From the NCBI GenBank assembly GCA_902806595.1, contig CADCXC010000019.1, forward strand, positions 1 to 64,000: a stretch of 64,000 bases of DNA. Direction: 5' to 3'. The first letter of the stretch is position 1. Each line of letters begins with the position of its first letter. The notes beneath the pieces were generated by a model, which did no database searches, had not been told where the DNA came from, and was given only the letters and a program-made list of their open reading frames with translations. This DNA comes from Pyrenopolyporus hunteri (lineage: Eukaryota; Ascomycota; Sordariomycetes; Xylariales; Hypoxylaceae). This document shows positions 45,719 through 57,436 of the stretch, piece after piece. Position numbers and translations under genes: made by a program.

Positions 45719-47061
45719 AATTAAATAAAAAATTAAAACTTTATTATTATTTTCTATTAGATTTAAAATATAATCGAATTTTATTATATATTAAAAAAAA
45801 TAAAATTTTTAAAAAATTTTTTAATATTATTTTTTAAATTTTTTAAATAATTTTTTTTAATTATTAAACGTTTAATAATTTTAAATCGTAATTTAATTTT
45901 AATTAATTTTTTATTTATATTTATACGTTTTCGATAAAATTTAAATTAAAATTATTCGACGATTATTTAATTATATAAATTTTTAAATAATTTAATTTTT
46001 TAAAAATTTTTTTAACGATATAAAAAAAAATTTTATCGTATTAAAAAACAATTCGTATAAATAAATTATTTAAAAATACTTTTATTTTTAATAAAATCGT
46101 TTCGTAATATTATTTAATCGTAATTTTACTTTAATTTTTAAATTATATATAATAAAAACTTTTTATTTTATTTTAAAATAATTTTTAAAACATTTATTTA
46201 TTATAATTTTAATCGCGAAAAAATTCGAAAAAATCTTTAGATTTTAATTAATATATCGTAATAAATTTTCGAAAATATAATTAATTTATATAATAGGTTT
46301 TATCGTTAAATATAAAGTTTTTTTTTAATTATATTTTCGATATAAATTAATATTTTAAAAATTTTTAATATAATTTAATACGATATTTTTTATTTTTAAA
46401 ATTTAATAAAAATTTCGTATAACTTTTAATTTTTTTTTCGAATTTTAATTTTTTTAAAATATAATTAATTATCGTAAAATCGTATTAAAAAATTTTAAAA
46501 ATTAAATATTAAAAATTTAATTAAAAAATTTAATAATTTAATCGATTTATATTTAAAAAAAATAATATAACTTCGATTTTTAAAAAATTTATTTATATAT
46601 AACCGTCGTATTTTTTTTTTCGACGTTAAAAATTTTATAAAAATTTTTTAAATTTAAATACGATTAAAGTTAATAATTTTTAATAATTATATATACGTAA
46701 TTTCGAAATTATATTTTTTATAATATTAAATTTTATATTTTTAATTTTTTAAAAAATTTTTCGATATAATACGATTAAATTTTTAATTTAAATTCGTTAA
46801 AAACTTTTATAATAACCTTCGAATTATAAAATTACGTTATTTATATAATAATTTTTTTTAAATTTTTATCGACGATAAAATATTTATAAAACGCTATTTT
46901 TTTATATAATTAATTTAAACGTTTAAATTTATTTTTTTTAATATAATTACGACTTAAATAATTTTAAAATTAAAAGTTTTATAATTAATTAAAAATTTTA
47001 TATTATATATATAATTTTTTAAAAAAAAATAATATTTAAGGAGGGGCGAATTTACCACCAC

Positions 47062-47173
47062 ATCGAAGATTTGTATCTTTACATATAAATTTATGTAAGG
47101 ATATACCTTCTAGTTATATTTGGTAGAAAATGGGGCTGTGGAACGCGCTACTACTTTCTACCCCCGGGACCTA
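47062..47173 (-). repeat. Right terminal inverted repeat
   Basis: Inverse of 45606-45718; less RIP-mutated than the left copy in its inner half (keeps CCTTACAT where left has T/A). Confidence 0.8.
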
Positions 47174-48107
47174 TAGGTACAGAAGTCTGCCGGGTTAACC
47201 GGCGGGTAGACCCTCAAGCTTCGACCCTTGTTATGGTTAATCTTGGTAACTCGAGGCTTAGCACTATAAAAACAAAGTATCGTATTGTACGGATTATTGT
47301 ACAATACAATATATAGGGTATCCACATAGCCCTATTCATACAGAATCGAGGATAACAGTCTAAGACAAAATAGCCGTGCGAATTTCGGTTCAATAGAATA
47401 CCTCTACCTAGGCCGTCGAATACTGGGTACGGACTGAGCCTGGCGTTGCTTACCTAGGTAGGTACCTAGGTAGGTATTTATCTTGCGGGCGCTGTAATCT
47501 TGCTGAGTAGAGTTGAGTAGACCCAATATGCAGTGCGACGACCCGCTGCCAAGGATGAATCATAATTGTTCACCCCATGTCAATTATGAATCGATTTAAA
47601 TCAGTATGAACCAGCATGAAACCAGAGGTACGACCTACGATACTATTACTGCCGAACTCGTGAAGGACAATGGCTAGGGAAAATCCCACTCACCATTCTG
47701 GCCCGAAGGTTTCGATGCTCGTTATGAATCACTTTCACTCAGATACTATTCATGGCGATGCGTCGCAAGAGAACCGTAGACTTTAGTTAAGGAAATAGGA
47801 TAAATAGACGAGCAACGAGAGGACGTTCTGTATATAGAAATCCACGTAGAAATCAATACGGCTAGAATGCGTAGCACTTGAATTGAGCTGTGCCTCCGAA
47901 CTTGAGACCGTGGTATGCTGAATCCGTATTCTTTCTTTTTTTTTTTTACCCCCCTTCAACCAAGATGACAACTACGTTCCCTCAGCCTACGAAATTCTGC
48001 GGTTCCGTTACGGGACAAATGCCAATGGGGAAAAGAACGAGCCGACATCGTCTGAGAAACATTTTATATTTTTTTGTTGGACTATTAGAACACTCGAGAT
48101 ACGCTAC
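47174..48107. other. Intergenic
   Basis: About 930 bp right of the transposon. A 9-bp-stem inverted repeat GTATTGTAC/GTACAATAC lies at 47282-47307, and a CCTAGGTA palindrome cluster at 47450-47475. No gene. Confidence 0.5.
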
Positions 48108-48951
48108 CTAGCTTTGCTGACTTGTCCCGCCCTTCCCAGAGTTCATTTGTAGCATGGTCCGCAATGCCGCCGCCTCGGCTTCCTGTCGAGCAAGACGAAG
48201 TCGCAATTCATCCCGCTCCTGCTTGACATCTCGAAGCTCCGTCTCCAACTCGTTGATCCGGTCAATTCGCTTCTGTCGATACTTGCGGGCTGCAACATTA
48301 TTGCGCTGGCGTTTGAGAGCCGTAATTGGATCGACATTTGGCGAGCGACCCCGAGTTTTGACGGACTGACTTTGGCCGGAGGAAGACTCGGCCATTGGTG
48401 ACGGTGGGATGGGCAGACCAAGCCCGGCGTGTTGGTCTGGTGGCATGTAAGAATCTGTAGGTTGGTTGAATAGAAGATCCGGGCTCGACTCGCAACCGAG
48501 TAGCGTGTCTGAGGCTGTCAGCTGTCAGCGACAAAGAACGTACGTAGAGAGGGTTTCCCACGGGGAGGAGAAACTAACCATCCAAGCGTCCGTTGCTGTT
48601 CGCGTCGCCGTCGAAAATAAGAGAATCGTTAACCCCGTCGAAGCCGGGGAGCGACCAGTCTACACCATTAATAATATCGCCGCCGTCTAATCCTAGGGAC
48701 CAATCTCCAACTTGGGGCTCGGTTGCAATCGAACCCCCCAATGACGAGAAGAGATCCGCCGGCCCTAAGGCGGAACTCCTCCAATCATGGGAATTATGTT
48801 GAGTAGAAGAAAGGCCGTCTACGCTCCGACGGACAGAAGCTGGCGTAGGTGAGCCTTGGGCAGAACACGCACGATGCTGTGACTGCTGCCATGATGATAT
48901 GGTAAAGTAACCTTGTCCCGAGTCTAGATTGATTTTTCGGGTGCCGTCCCT
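48108..48951 (-). CDS. bZIP transcription factor (5' end not located)
   Basis: Exons 48951(?)-48579 and 48508-48108 with a 70-nt intron (GTTAGT...TCAG) that joins in phase. The C-terminal bZIP has basic region NNVAARKYRQKR and a leucine zipper through about ELRDVKQERDELRLRLARQ. The N-terminal exon is protein-like (SGQGYFTISSWQQSQHR, SPTPASVRRSVDGLS) and acidic/aromatic (DWSLGLDGGDIINGVDW), as in an activation domain. No ATG occurs in frame before the residue MPPDQ: the frame is open from a possible acceptor at 48952-48954, but no ATG-bearing exon was found. The 5' leader holds a short ATG CGC TGA frame at about 49090. A GCN4/CPC1-like basic-leucine factor is plausible. Divergent from the AP-3 sigma gene. 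Confidence 0.8.
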
Positions 48952-49613
48952 CTACGAACGGCACGAGCAGTCCCAAACCAAATGGGAGGAAGAGGAGGCG
49001 CGTAAGTTGAAGCCAGTCCCAAGAGATGGGAGAAAGGATGAGGAGGTGGGGGAAGAAAAAGTCGCGGAAATCTGGGTTCCGGCGCTCAGCGCATTTAAAC
49101 CTTTAAGCCGGGGCCTGATAGGTACCACTCTTTGGGGGTGGGGGAAGAAAGGGGGTGTCTACTATATACATACATGTACCTAGGTATGTTAGGTAATTCG
49201 AGTTCTTTGGGTACCACCACAGCGGTGCCCCCAGCCGTGCATGCGCGCACACAGCCACACGCATGGACATATACATATATAATATAGGTAGGTAGGTACT
49301 GTCACCGCAGAAGTGCTCCATTGTATTGTACGTAAGCACATACAGCCACTTTCGTAACACCAGGGCGGTCAACATATCATTTCTCTCATGGCGCTTCAGC
49401 CCATCGTAAATTCTGCCCCACCATTCCTCCATATCAGCCTGGTACATTACCTCAGGTTAATCGATCAATCAACCTACATCTCGTTCCCCCTTCCACATCC
49501 TCTCCATACATAGGTAGGTACATTACCTTGCCTACCTTGGTATCCAACGTACTATATTCCCAATTTCTTGTAAAACACGCACCTTAGCCAATGATTTCGC
49601 TACAGGGCCCGTG
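48952..49613. promoter_or_regulatory. Divergent promoter, bZIP/AP-3 sigma
   Basis: About 660 bp with GTACCTAGGTA-type palindromes at about 49170-49200 and GGTA runs at 49285-49298 and 49512-49525. The CT-rich bZIP leader contains an upstream ATG-stop frame. Confidence 0.5.
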
Positions 49614-50266
49614 ATGATAAACGCAGTACTGGTCTTTAACGGCCAGGGCCAACCTAGGCTGACCAAGTTCTATACTCAGCTGGTAAGCTAAGCTTATGCT
49701 GATGATCCTGGGTCAACTTCGATCATTCCAGAGTCCATCCGATCGATCTTAACAATCCTTACCCGCAGGAAACCAGCATCCAGCAGCGCCTCATCTCCGA
49801 GATTTTCACGCTGGTGTCCAACCGACCGGATGGAGCGTGCAACTTCCTGCCCCTGCCGCCTCTCCTCGCTGCCTCGGGCACCTCTCAGTCCGCGTCCGAG
49901 CCTCACAACGACGTCCCCTCCCTCGTCACCTACCGCCACTACGCCACTCTCTACTTCATCGTAATCTCTACGTCGACCGAGTCCCCCCTGGCCCTGCTCG
50001 ACCTGATCCAGGTGTACGTCGAGTCGCTCGACAAGTTATTCGAGAACGTCTGCGAGCTGGACCTGATCTTCAACTTCGAGACCCTCCATGCGGCCCTGAG
50101 CGAGATGATCGTGGGGGGCGTCGTCATCGAGACCAACCTAGACCGCATAGTCGCCGGCGTGCGGGCTCAGGGCACCATTACGAAGCGACCCGTCAACGAA
50201 TCTAGGGGCACGGGACTGGGCGCCGGGCTGGGCGTGGGCGGACATTTCGTATGGCCTGGTCGGTAA
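49614..50266 (+). CDS. aps3: AP-3 complex sigma subunit
   Basis: Two exons, 49614-49682 and 49769-50266, give 188 aa. Intron 86 nt (GTAAGC...GCAG). The protein starts MINAVLVFNGQGQPRLTKFY, the sigma-adaptin/longin fold, then ETSIQQRLISEIFTLV, RHYATLYFIVI and a LDLIQVYVESLDKLFENVCELDL core, matching AP-3 sigma. AP-3 carries cargo from the Golgi to the vacuole, bypassing the endosome. A variable insertion (TSQSASEPHNDVPS) and a C-terminal tail after AQGTITKRP are typical of the fungal family. Divergent from the bZIP gene. Confidence 0.95.
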
Positions 50267-50486
50267 ATTCCGCGCATGCATGGACTAGGTAAGGCGTCCG
50301 GAGTTTCATACGGTTACGCATATGGGGACAATGGTCGGATAGGGAGAAGTATCATCGTGTTTTAGTGGGAGAGGCCGACTCTATATGGTTACAAGGCTAA
50401 CATCAAGTGGGTATTTCCTAACCCCCCCAACCCCCAAAACTCCCGCCCATGCAATGCGAGACTCGTAAATATGCGCAGGAAAATGG

Positions 50487-51032
50487 TTACTTTGGATTTG
50501 TGATGGTTTGTATGTCTGGATTTTGCCTCTCGTATCTCTTCTCGCGAGAGAACGCGCCGAACGCACCCCAGAACGTGTCTCTTACCTGGATGCACGGATT
50601 AGATCATGTAAGAATGGAGAGGTGTAGCGTGAGATGTCTGACGTACTCCTTGGAAGGGCTGCGCCTCCGTTTCCCAGTCCATGAACAAGACCGAGTAGAT
50701 CAGAACAGCTACAGTAAATACAGACATTCGTTAAACCGTGCCTCCTGCAAGTTTAGTCGTGGCCCTTTGGACTTACAAGTCACGCTAAACAGCTGTGCTA
50801 GGCGAACAAACTTATCCCATCGGGGCCTCGCGGTCGCAAGCTTCACTCTTCGCTTGTACCGTCGCTCGAAGCGGAATTGCTCCTTCTCGGAGAGCTTGGA
50901 GAAGTCGGGCGGCCAGATTTTCTTGGGCTTGTACGGACTGATATAAGCTGCGGGCGAGGGCGGAGTCATCGCATTCCTCAGTTTTGGGGCCATGGGAATT
51001 TCCGCCATCCTTCGTACAAATGTCGGAAACAT
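50487..51032 (-). CDS. Small conserved single-pass membrane protein
   Basis: Three exons, 51032-50777, 50708-50647 and 50585-50487, give 138 aa. Introns are 68 nt (GTAAGT...GTAG) and 61 nt (GTACGT...CCAG). The N-terminal half is basic with WPPDFSKLSEKEQFRFERRYKRR; one membrane segment (FSVTSVLIYSVLFM) and then an acidic-aromatic DWETEAQPFQG and a final exon VRDTFWGAFGAF. This resembles a conserved ascomycete family of unknown function, probably mitochondrial because of the basic N terminus (inference). Start codons at 51008 and 50993 are also possible. The last exon is short and less certain. Confidence 0.65.
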
Positions 51033-51812
51033 GGTCGACTGCTGTTTCTTCTACCCTGTTTTCTACCTTCTTAACCTCAGGTCTCTAAGAAATTCAGGAA
51101 AATTGGTTACGTTTACGCTACAAGTTCCGATCGCATCGGCGCTTATTTTCTAAAAGATGGTGTGGCTTGTAAGAATGCGCACAGCCTCGTCGACGCTTGT
51201 ATTAGCCACAATACCACACCCCTCTTTACCGAGAGTCTCACTCGTCCGCAACCTTTACCCCTCGCCCCCCTTTTCCTCTCCGTAAATGAACATACTATGG
51301 TATATCAATAAACGAGATATCGCGTCTTGAACAACCCAATGGAAAGAGGTCATTAGGTAATTTTATGTTCGGTTTGCGTCTAAATCCCGTACAATCTGAA
51401 CTATGATAACCCCATCAGCTAAATGAGCGAAGAAAGAAAAGGAGGTCGTACGGATATGTTGTGAAAGCTAGTTGGTCCACGGCCACTATAACGTGTACAG
51501 CCATTCCTTATGCCTCGCTGCAGCCTTCGAATAGCGAAGCCTGCGTATCTCAAGCTTCTATTTGCGATAATGAATTTGATCTCAACTATATTTGAACTCA
51601 TCGTGCGACTTTCCGGAGCGCCGATCCTGGGTATGCCTCTGGTATCTCATGCAGATCGGTCTATACATCGTCTTCCTGTGTGGTCTTCATCGCCCCTGAT
51701 TTTTCCTACTGTTTCGGCTAACCTCCCCTCCCTCCCCTTTCCTTTCCTTTCCTTTCTTCCTTTAGTATTAGCATCGCAGCCGCGGCGCAAGCCAAAACCG
51801 CGACGACACCTA
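51033..51812. other. Intergenic
   Basis: About 780 bp between divergent and convergent neighbours. CT-rich tract at about 51720-51760 (TTTCCTTTCC repeats). No gene supported. Confidence 0.5.
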
Positions 51813-53671
51813 CTAATACGTCCGTTCCCAGGCGGTCCACCAGACTCCCACATTAGCTGCCACAACAAGGTCCAGCATCTTAAGGCCCTCGTCAAACACG
51901 ATCAGCTTCCCCATCTTCGCTCTCTTCCCCCTATTTCCGCCGCCTGCCTTCTCCCTGCCTAGACTCAGGTCGAGGTGCCATTCCCCATCTTCGTCGTAGT
52001 CGAGACCTTGCGCCTTATGGACCACCTTGGCAAACTGGCTTTGCAGCTGATCTCTGGCCCTGGCACCTCCCTCCGTAGATCTCTTCTCCGCAAATACTTC
52101 GCTGCTAGGTAGGTTGAACCGTAACTCGCTGATTGGTTGTCCCTTGACCTTGCGGCCTCCGTTCCCTGCCTCGGGTGCGTCTACGAGGGGGTTAAAAACG
52201 GGACCGCCGTACGTGGGTAGGACGTGTCTACATTTGAGGCTCCGTCCGGCATTCCCGGTGACGAACTCGCAGCGACCGCCCCACGGGCTGTAGAACATGT
52301 AGCCGCGTGGCTTGAGGCCAGGTGCTGGCTGGGTAATAACGGGGGCTTCGCCTCCGTCAAATTCCCCGCCGAAGGATCCCATCGATGCTGCGCTGCCGTG
52401 GCGGCCGTGCTGGACCCGAAAACTGGGAGAGGCCGACCGGTCCTCGTCCGAGTGACTTCGATGGTGTTGGTGAAATTTGTCGCGTAGATTCGCAGCGAAC
52501 GATTTTGAGTATACCATCATGACTTGACGCTCGAAAGCGTTCGAGTTGGTGCTAGGTCCGTTAGCTTCGGGTATCTGGAGTCGCGATATAGAAGACGCGC
52601 TCCCGGGACGCACGTCAAAGCTCGACCTTATATCAGCGGGCGGGTGGGTCGGCAAGCCTCGAAATTTGGCGTATCCGGACGTCTCCAGATGTATCATAAT
52701 CGACGGAGATGGGTGGTGATGCCTCTCATTACTGATGAGCTCCGGGTTCTCAAGTTGAAAGGATGCTACCTTTCCGACGTTCCATTGCTGCCCCGAACTC
52801 GGATCCCTCCTTATGAGAGTCAATGAGAAGGGAGTGAACGGCCGTTGCTTAGAGGGAGATTTAGGGGACGGCGATCGGCCGTCGCCGAATGGGGCGGCAA
52901 ACGGATCTGCAAATTGCTGCGCCGTTGGCTGCTCGCTAAGTCCTGCTGGTGGCGGAGGGAGCCGGTCGATATTTGACCCGGGTTGGTGGTTAGGTGATTG
53001 ATCTTGAATTGGTACTGGCGGCAGACTCCTTTCGGGCGTTTCTGAAGTAACTGGTCTAGAGCCTAAAGGTTTCCGCTGAACGGGACCCGACGACGGTGGG
53101 ACTTGAGAAGATGCAAACCGCTGGGATAAAGGGGCCGATGAGCCAGGCTGTTGGATCGGCTTTCGTACCGGGAGCTGCGTCGTGCCAGGATTCGGTTGGT
53201 TCTCCTTGCCAGACGGAGGTGGTGGCAGGTTATCTTCTGCTCGCGACGAAGCGAGGCTCGAAGTGCCTGGTAATGGTTTCCTATGGATCTGATTCCCCGA
53301 CCTCGCGCTCTCCTCGCTCGTTCTAGGAGACGACGAAGGCTTGGACTGGCTGGGAGGAGGTACGATAGTGTCGTCCTCCGGCGTGTTCAGATGGACATAA
53401 TAGAAAGAACTAGCCACATCTTCTGCTGTAACGTTCTTGACCTGCGGCTTCAGGGTTGAGAGGATAATGTCTGGGTTGGATGTTAGACTAAGACTGCAAA
53501 GAGGTTTCGAGTCATGTGTTGTTAAGGCCTACCCCTCGTGCCTGGTACTCTAGAAATGTACAGGGTGATTGGATCTTGCTTTTCCTCACTTGGTTTCTTC
53601 GGGTACTGAGGCGGATTGGCGGCCAGGTAGTTGAGCGAGGCTAGCGAGCGCCCCTCTACGTGCTCGTCCAT
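51813..53671 (-). CDS. Conserved fungal protein, disordered N terminus
   Basis: Two exons, 53671-53533 and 53470-51813, give 598 aa; intron 62 nt (GTAGGC...CCAG) in phase. Residues 1-80 are conserved (SLASLNYLAANPPQYPKKP, then ITLYISRVPGTR). Residues about 80-270 are a Ser/Pro/Gln-rich disordered region. The C-terminal half has a domain with PFTPFSLTLIRRDPSSGQQW, SIMIHLETSGYAKFRG, FYSPWGGRCEFVTGNAGRSL and a tail ending VVAANVGVWWTAW. I know similar proteins from ascomycetes but no function. No membrane segments seen. Confidence 0.8.
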
Positions 53672-55519
53672 ACTTGGTGGTTGTTATCCGATTCCGCCAA
53701 GTGCTGGAATTTGAATGAATAAGTCAATCCGCGAAATACCGTCTATAATTGTAAAAGTGAATCACCCTGTCATAATAGCTGCGATTGACAAGGATGGAGA
53801 ACGAAGACGGAAGGGTGTCTCCTAGGTGTCTGGAAATTTCCTTAATACTGAAAGTCCAAGACAGTGAAGTTTATTTGATGGCAGCACCCCGTGTCGAGAA
53901 GCGGTGTCCGGCAACTCAAGGTTCGACTGTGATGCTAAGTTGAAACTAAATATAAATAGTTGTTAAATCGATTAGGAGTTTTGGAATTGGCGTTTCTTTC
54001 TTTTCCCTCTTTCTCTCTCTTTTCGCCTCAAGAGATCGCACTATTTTACCATCCCGGGATGGGCCAAGAAAGTAGAAGCTGAGACGTCGTAACCCAGACG
54101 AGTTACCTCGCACAATCCGATTATCCGAACGACGTGGGCTATAGGTAGGTAGGTATTTGTCTTGGTCTTTTTATAAAGGGTCAACTTGAATAATAGGATC
54201 AATAGGGTCATATAAGGTGGTGGTCTAGTCGAGTATGGGTTGTATGCGTCAGCGTCGAGGCTGTGTTTGCCGAGCTTGTGTTTCCTTCATTTTATTTTGA
54301 TTATTTTTTTCCCTCTCATTTTCCCCTTCTTCTGGAGAGTTGACTCTCTGGCGATGGTTCTCTTCCAGTAGCTCGAACAGCCACCCAATAAGCGCGGACC
54401 CCACTAAAGAAAAGCCTGTAGCAAACCACCCTAACCTCCTGGAAGTCTCCCTCCCAAATTCCCCAAATTCCCCATCCCCCCCCTTCTTCTCCAATTACGG
54501 TCCAGCGCTTAGGTACCCATAAAATCGCTAGCCAACGGTCCAAGACGCAAGCCCCGAAAATGCTGCAGGCCGACAACTCACAACCAACACCCATTCTCTT
54601 TATATCTGTCATCACTGTCAAATCAGACAGTTATCGTGCTTTGAGTCAGAAACACTTAAGTGGAAAATACATGCATGTCAACATGGAAAATACCAAGAGA
54701 ATCTTTCGTCGTAAATTAGTGCCTGGATTGAATGGAAGGGGCTCACTATCGCTCCAAGTCGAACTTCAGATTGAAGATATCATGTGGCGTCGTCGTGATA
54801 TTACCTAGGTACATACCTACCTAGGTAGGTACTTACCGCCCCCTTACCCGCCCGCCTAGGAAACGCTTAGACGTACCTAGGTATTTATTTATTTATTTCT
54901 TTATTTCTTCGTGTTATTCACAGGAAATACCCTCTCGGGTATTAACCTTAGGCTACCTACATTACCATGCGGGGTGAGATGGTACCGGTGGTTGATTGTC
55001 GCCGTCTTTGAAGCACTTACTAGTTGTGACATCTCAAAAGCCGGGCTCTCAATATTTTTATTTGCCCCCGTACTACTCGATTTCCGAGACGTGGGCGTGG
55101 GCTATACGACTTGGTTGCCCCCGTTTAAAGAACTTCGGCGAAACAACCCGAGTAGGTAGGTAGGTAGGTACCTAGATTGTTGAAATCCGGTACGAGAAAA
55201 TAGCCCAATAACCACCACAATATAATAGGCCCCTAATGTTGGCGGCGACTTCCCCTGTGGTAATTTCCTTTATATATAAGCCGACATCGCGTTTGACAAA
55301 CATGAAGGGAAGCATACTGGTACCGGTACGAACACGGTGGGCTAGCAAAATACTCCTGCGATGTTCTCTGCCGTCGTGGTAAGCCCATATCCAACCTGTT
55401 TACATCATAAAGCCACAATAGCTAGTGTCTGAGGTCTAGGTAGTTAATCCGTCCAGTCTCAGTCTTAGTCCGCCAATCCAGCCATTCTGCTTAGAAATAG
55501 TAGTATTTCGTAACTTCGA
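53672..55519. other. Intergenic, repeats only
   Basis: About 1.85 kb. T/C-rich tract at 53995-54025, GGTA run at 54146-54154, CCTAGG palindromes at 54803-54835 and 55152-55170, (TTTA) run at 54880-54905. No gene supported. Confidence 0.5.
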
Positions 55520-57436
55520 CTAGCACTCGGCATGCTCGGTCCCGCCACTAATATTGTGGGTTTTCTCTTCGATCTCCCTCAGCGGCACGCCGGTGCGCCG
55601 CTGTCGCTTCTCGAAGCGGACAGCAGACCATGCAGAGGGGGACTGCTTGAAGACGAGGTCGATCTCCTCGAGGCTACGGCCGGTCGTCTCGGGAAACAGG
55701 AAGTACACCGACACGGGGACACAGGCTGCAATGGCGGCGAACACGATGTAATATCGCCATCCGATGCTGTAGATGGCGACGGGCGTCACCATCGCCACGA
55801 CGAAGTTCCTGCAGCCTTTTGCATCAGTATATTTACCTATTTATGTCCGGCCGACAATGATTCCACGAGCGGTGGTGTAGAGCAGCCTTAGAGAAGACGG
55901 GAGGGGCGGATCTATTTCGGAGCGAGAATCCAGCTTACCAGGCCCAATGGTTTGCCGTAGAGATCGAGCTCATGGCCATACGTAGCCGGATAGGCGCCAC
56001 CTCTGTGCAGTACAGGAAATTTGCTCCTAGGAAACCGATAGGGACGAAAGTGTTGTACAAGTAAATGAAGCAGCCGGCGGCGATCTGCGCAGCCCTGTTC
56101 GATGGAGGGAACGACGTCGTTATGGCAAGTGCAATCATGCAGAGTGACACTTTGGTAACGAGAATCAGCGAGTATGCTCCCTCGTAGTTGAAAGGGGTCG
56201 TAAATTTAAGTCAAATCGATTGAGCAGCCTGGGCTCCGGGAAGGTGGAGATATGAGAAAAGGATGTATAGGTGATACGTACTGCCGGTACCGCTGATCAT
56301 GAAGACAGCGCGTCGCCCGAAGCGGTCGATAGCTATAAAGGACAAGAATGACGATAGGAACTTCCAGGTAAGGGCGCCGCCGGTGAGAACGCGCGACAGC
56401 TCGCTGCTCATGCCAAGGTTCTCCTGAAAGAGAATAGGAGCATAGACGCTGATCAGATTGCTTCCACTGCGAGGGCTTCCTATTAGTTTTTGTTCCTTTC
56501 TTCCCACCCTCTCCACCCATCCGTTCCGGGTAAAGGGGAGAAATAAAAAATTACGTACGACATCTGCTGAAAGAACTGTAGAAGGATACAGAGTCCGAAG
56601 CGGTACGCCAGCTTATCTTCGCCCATCTTAAGGAGATGGCTCAGCTTAGCAGCGTCGCCGCTCGAGATCTCGAGGGAGAGTTCGATTCCGGCAATCTCAT
56701 CTCGGACCTCGGGAGCATCCTGCGGTAGGCCACGAAGTGCGGCGAGGTTCTCGCGAGCCAGGTCGGCCTGGCCGGTCATCAGAAGCCAGCGGGGCGACTC
56801 GGGGAACATGTAAATGGAGGCGACAAGCACGAGCGAAAAGGCGCAGGCGATGGCGATAGGCGGGCGCCAGGTCGCAGGTCCGGTCCGGAATTCGAAGAAG
56901 CCCAGGTCAATCCAGGATTCGAGGGCATAGCCGAGGCAGGTGAAGAGGCCGTCTAGGACGACGTGGCGGCCCCTGTTTGCGGCACCCGACGTCTCGCTCT
57001 GCCATACGGGGACGAGTGAGCTCAGCTGGCCGACACCAAAGCCCACGATTATCCGGCCAACGATGAACTGAGCGAGACCGAAGGAAGAAGCCTCGAGGAC
57101 CTCGCCGATCAGCGTGCACAAGCCGGCAAAGAAAATAACGTTGCGGCGGCCGAAGCGATCCCCCGTGTACGAGCAGGCTAAGGAGCCGAAGAGGGCGCCG
57201 ATAACGAAGACGGCGACTACGAAGCCTTGAAGAGTGGATTTCTCGCTTCTCTCATCGGGGGTGGCGTGGACGGTGTCGATTTGCGGAAACGTCGCGACCC
57301 AGTCCTCCCCTGTAATGAGGCCGCCGATCCCGGCTTGATTATAGCCGAACAGAATGAAGGACGGGGCAACGATGAGGGCCGTCTGTAGCCTACTTAGGGC
57401 GCGGCCTTGGAGGCCGAAGTATTTCGAGGAGCCCAT
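55520..57436 (-). CDS. MFS sugar transporter
   Basis: Four exons, 57436-56559, 56466-56282, 56149-55939 and 55808-55520, give 520 aa; introns 92, 132 and 130 nt in consistent phases. Sugar porter of the plasma membrane with about 12 membrane segments. Signatures are in order: GDRFGRR (loop 2-3), PESPRWLL (loop 6-7), DRFGRRA (loop 8-9) and PETTGRSLEEID (C-terminal). ATG 57436 (MGSSKYFGLQGRAL) matches the usual start; an in-frame ATG at 57466 would add 10 residues. The substrate is unknown. Unspliced, the gene would look fragmented, but each frame continues correctly. Confidence 0.93.

Larger units (their letters stand above)
45606..47173. mobile_element. RIP-mutated DNA transposon, Tc1/mariner-like, TA flanks
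   Basis: 1568-bp element. Left end 45606-45718 and right end 47173-47062 are inverted copies (about 112 bp, roughly 70-80% alike by eye, with a near-identical stretch GGGGTAGAAAGTAGTAGCGCG close to the tips). TA lies immediately outside both ends (45604-45605 and 47174-47175), as for a Tc1/mariner-type insertion. The interior 45720-47040 is over 90% AT and has no open frame, so any transposase is unreadable. Size fits a Tc1/mariner element. The family cannot be named, because TIR tips CAGGTC/TAGGTC are only weakly diagnostic. Confidence 0.8.
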
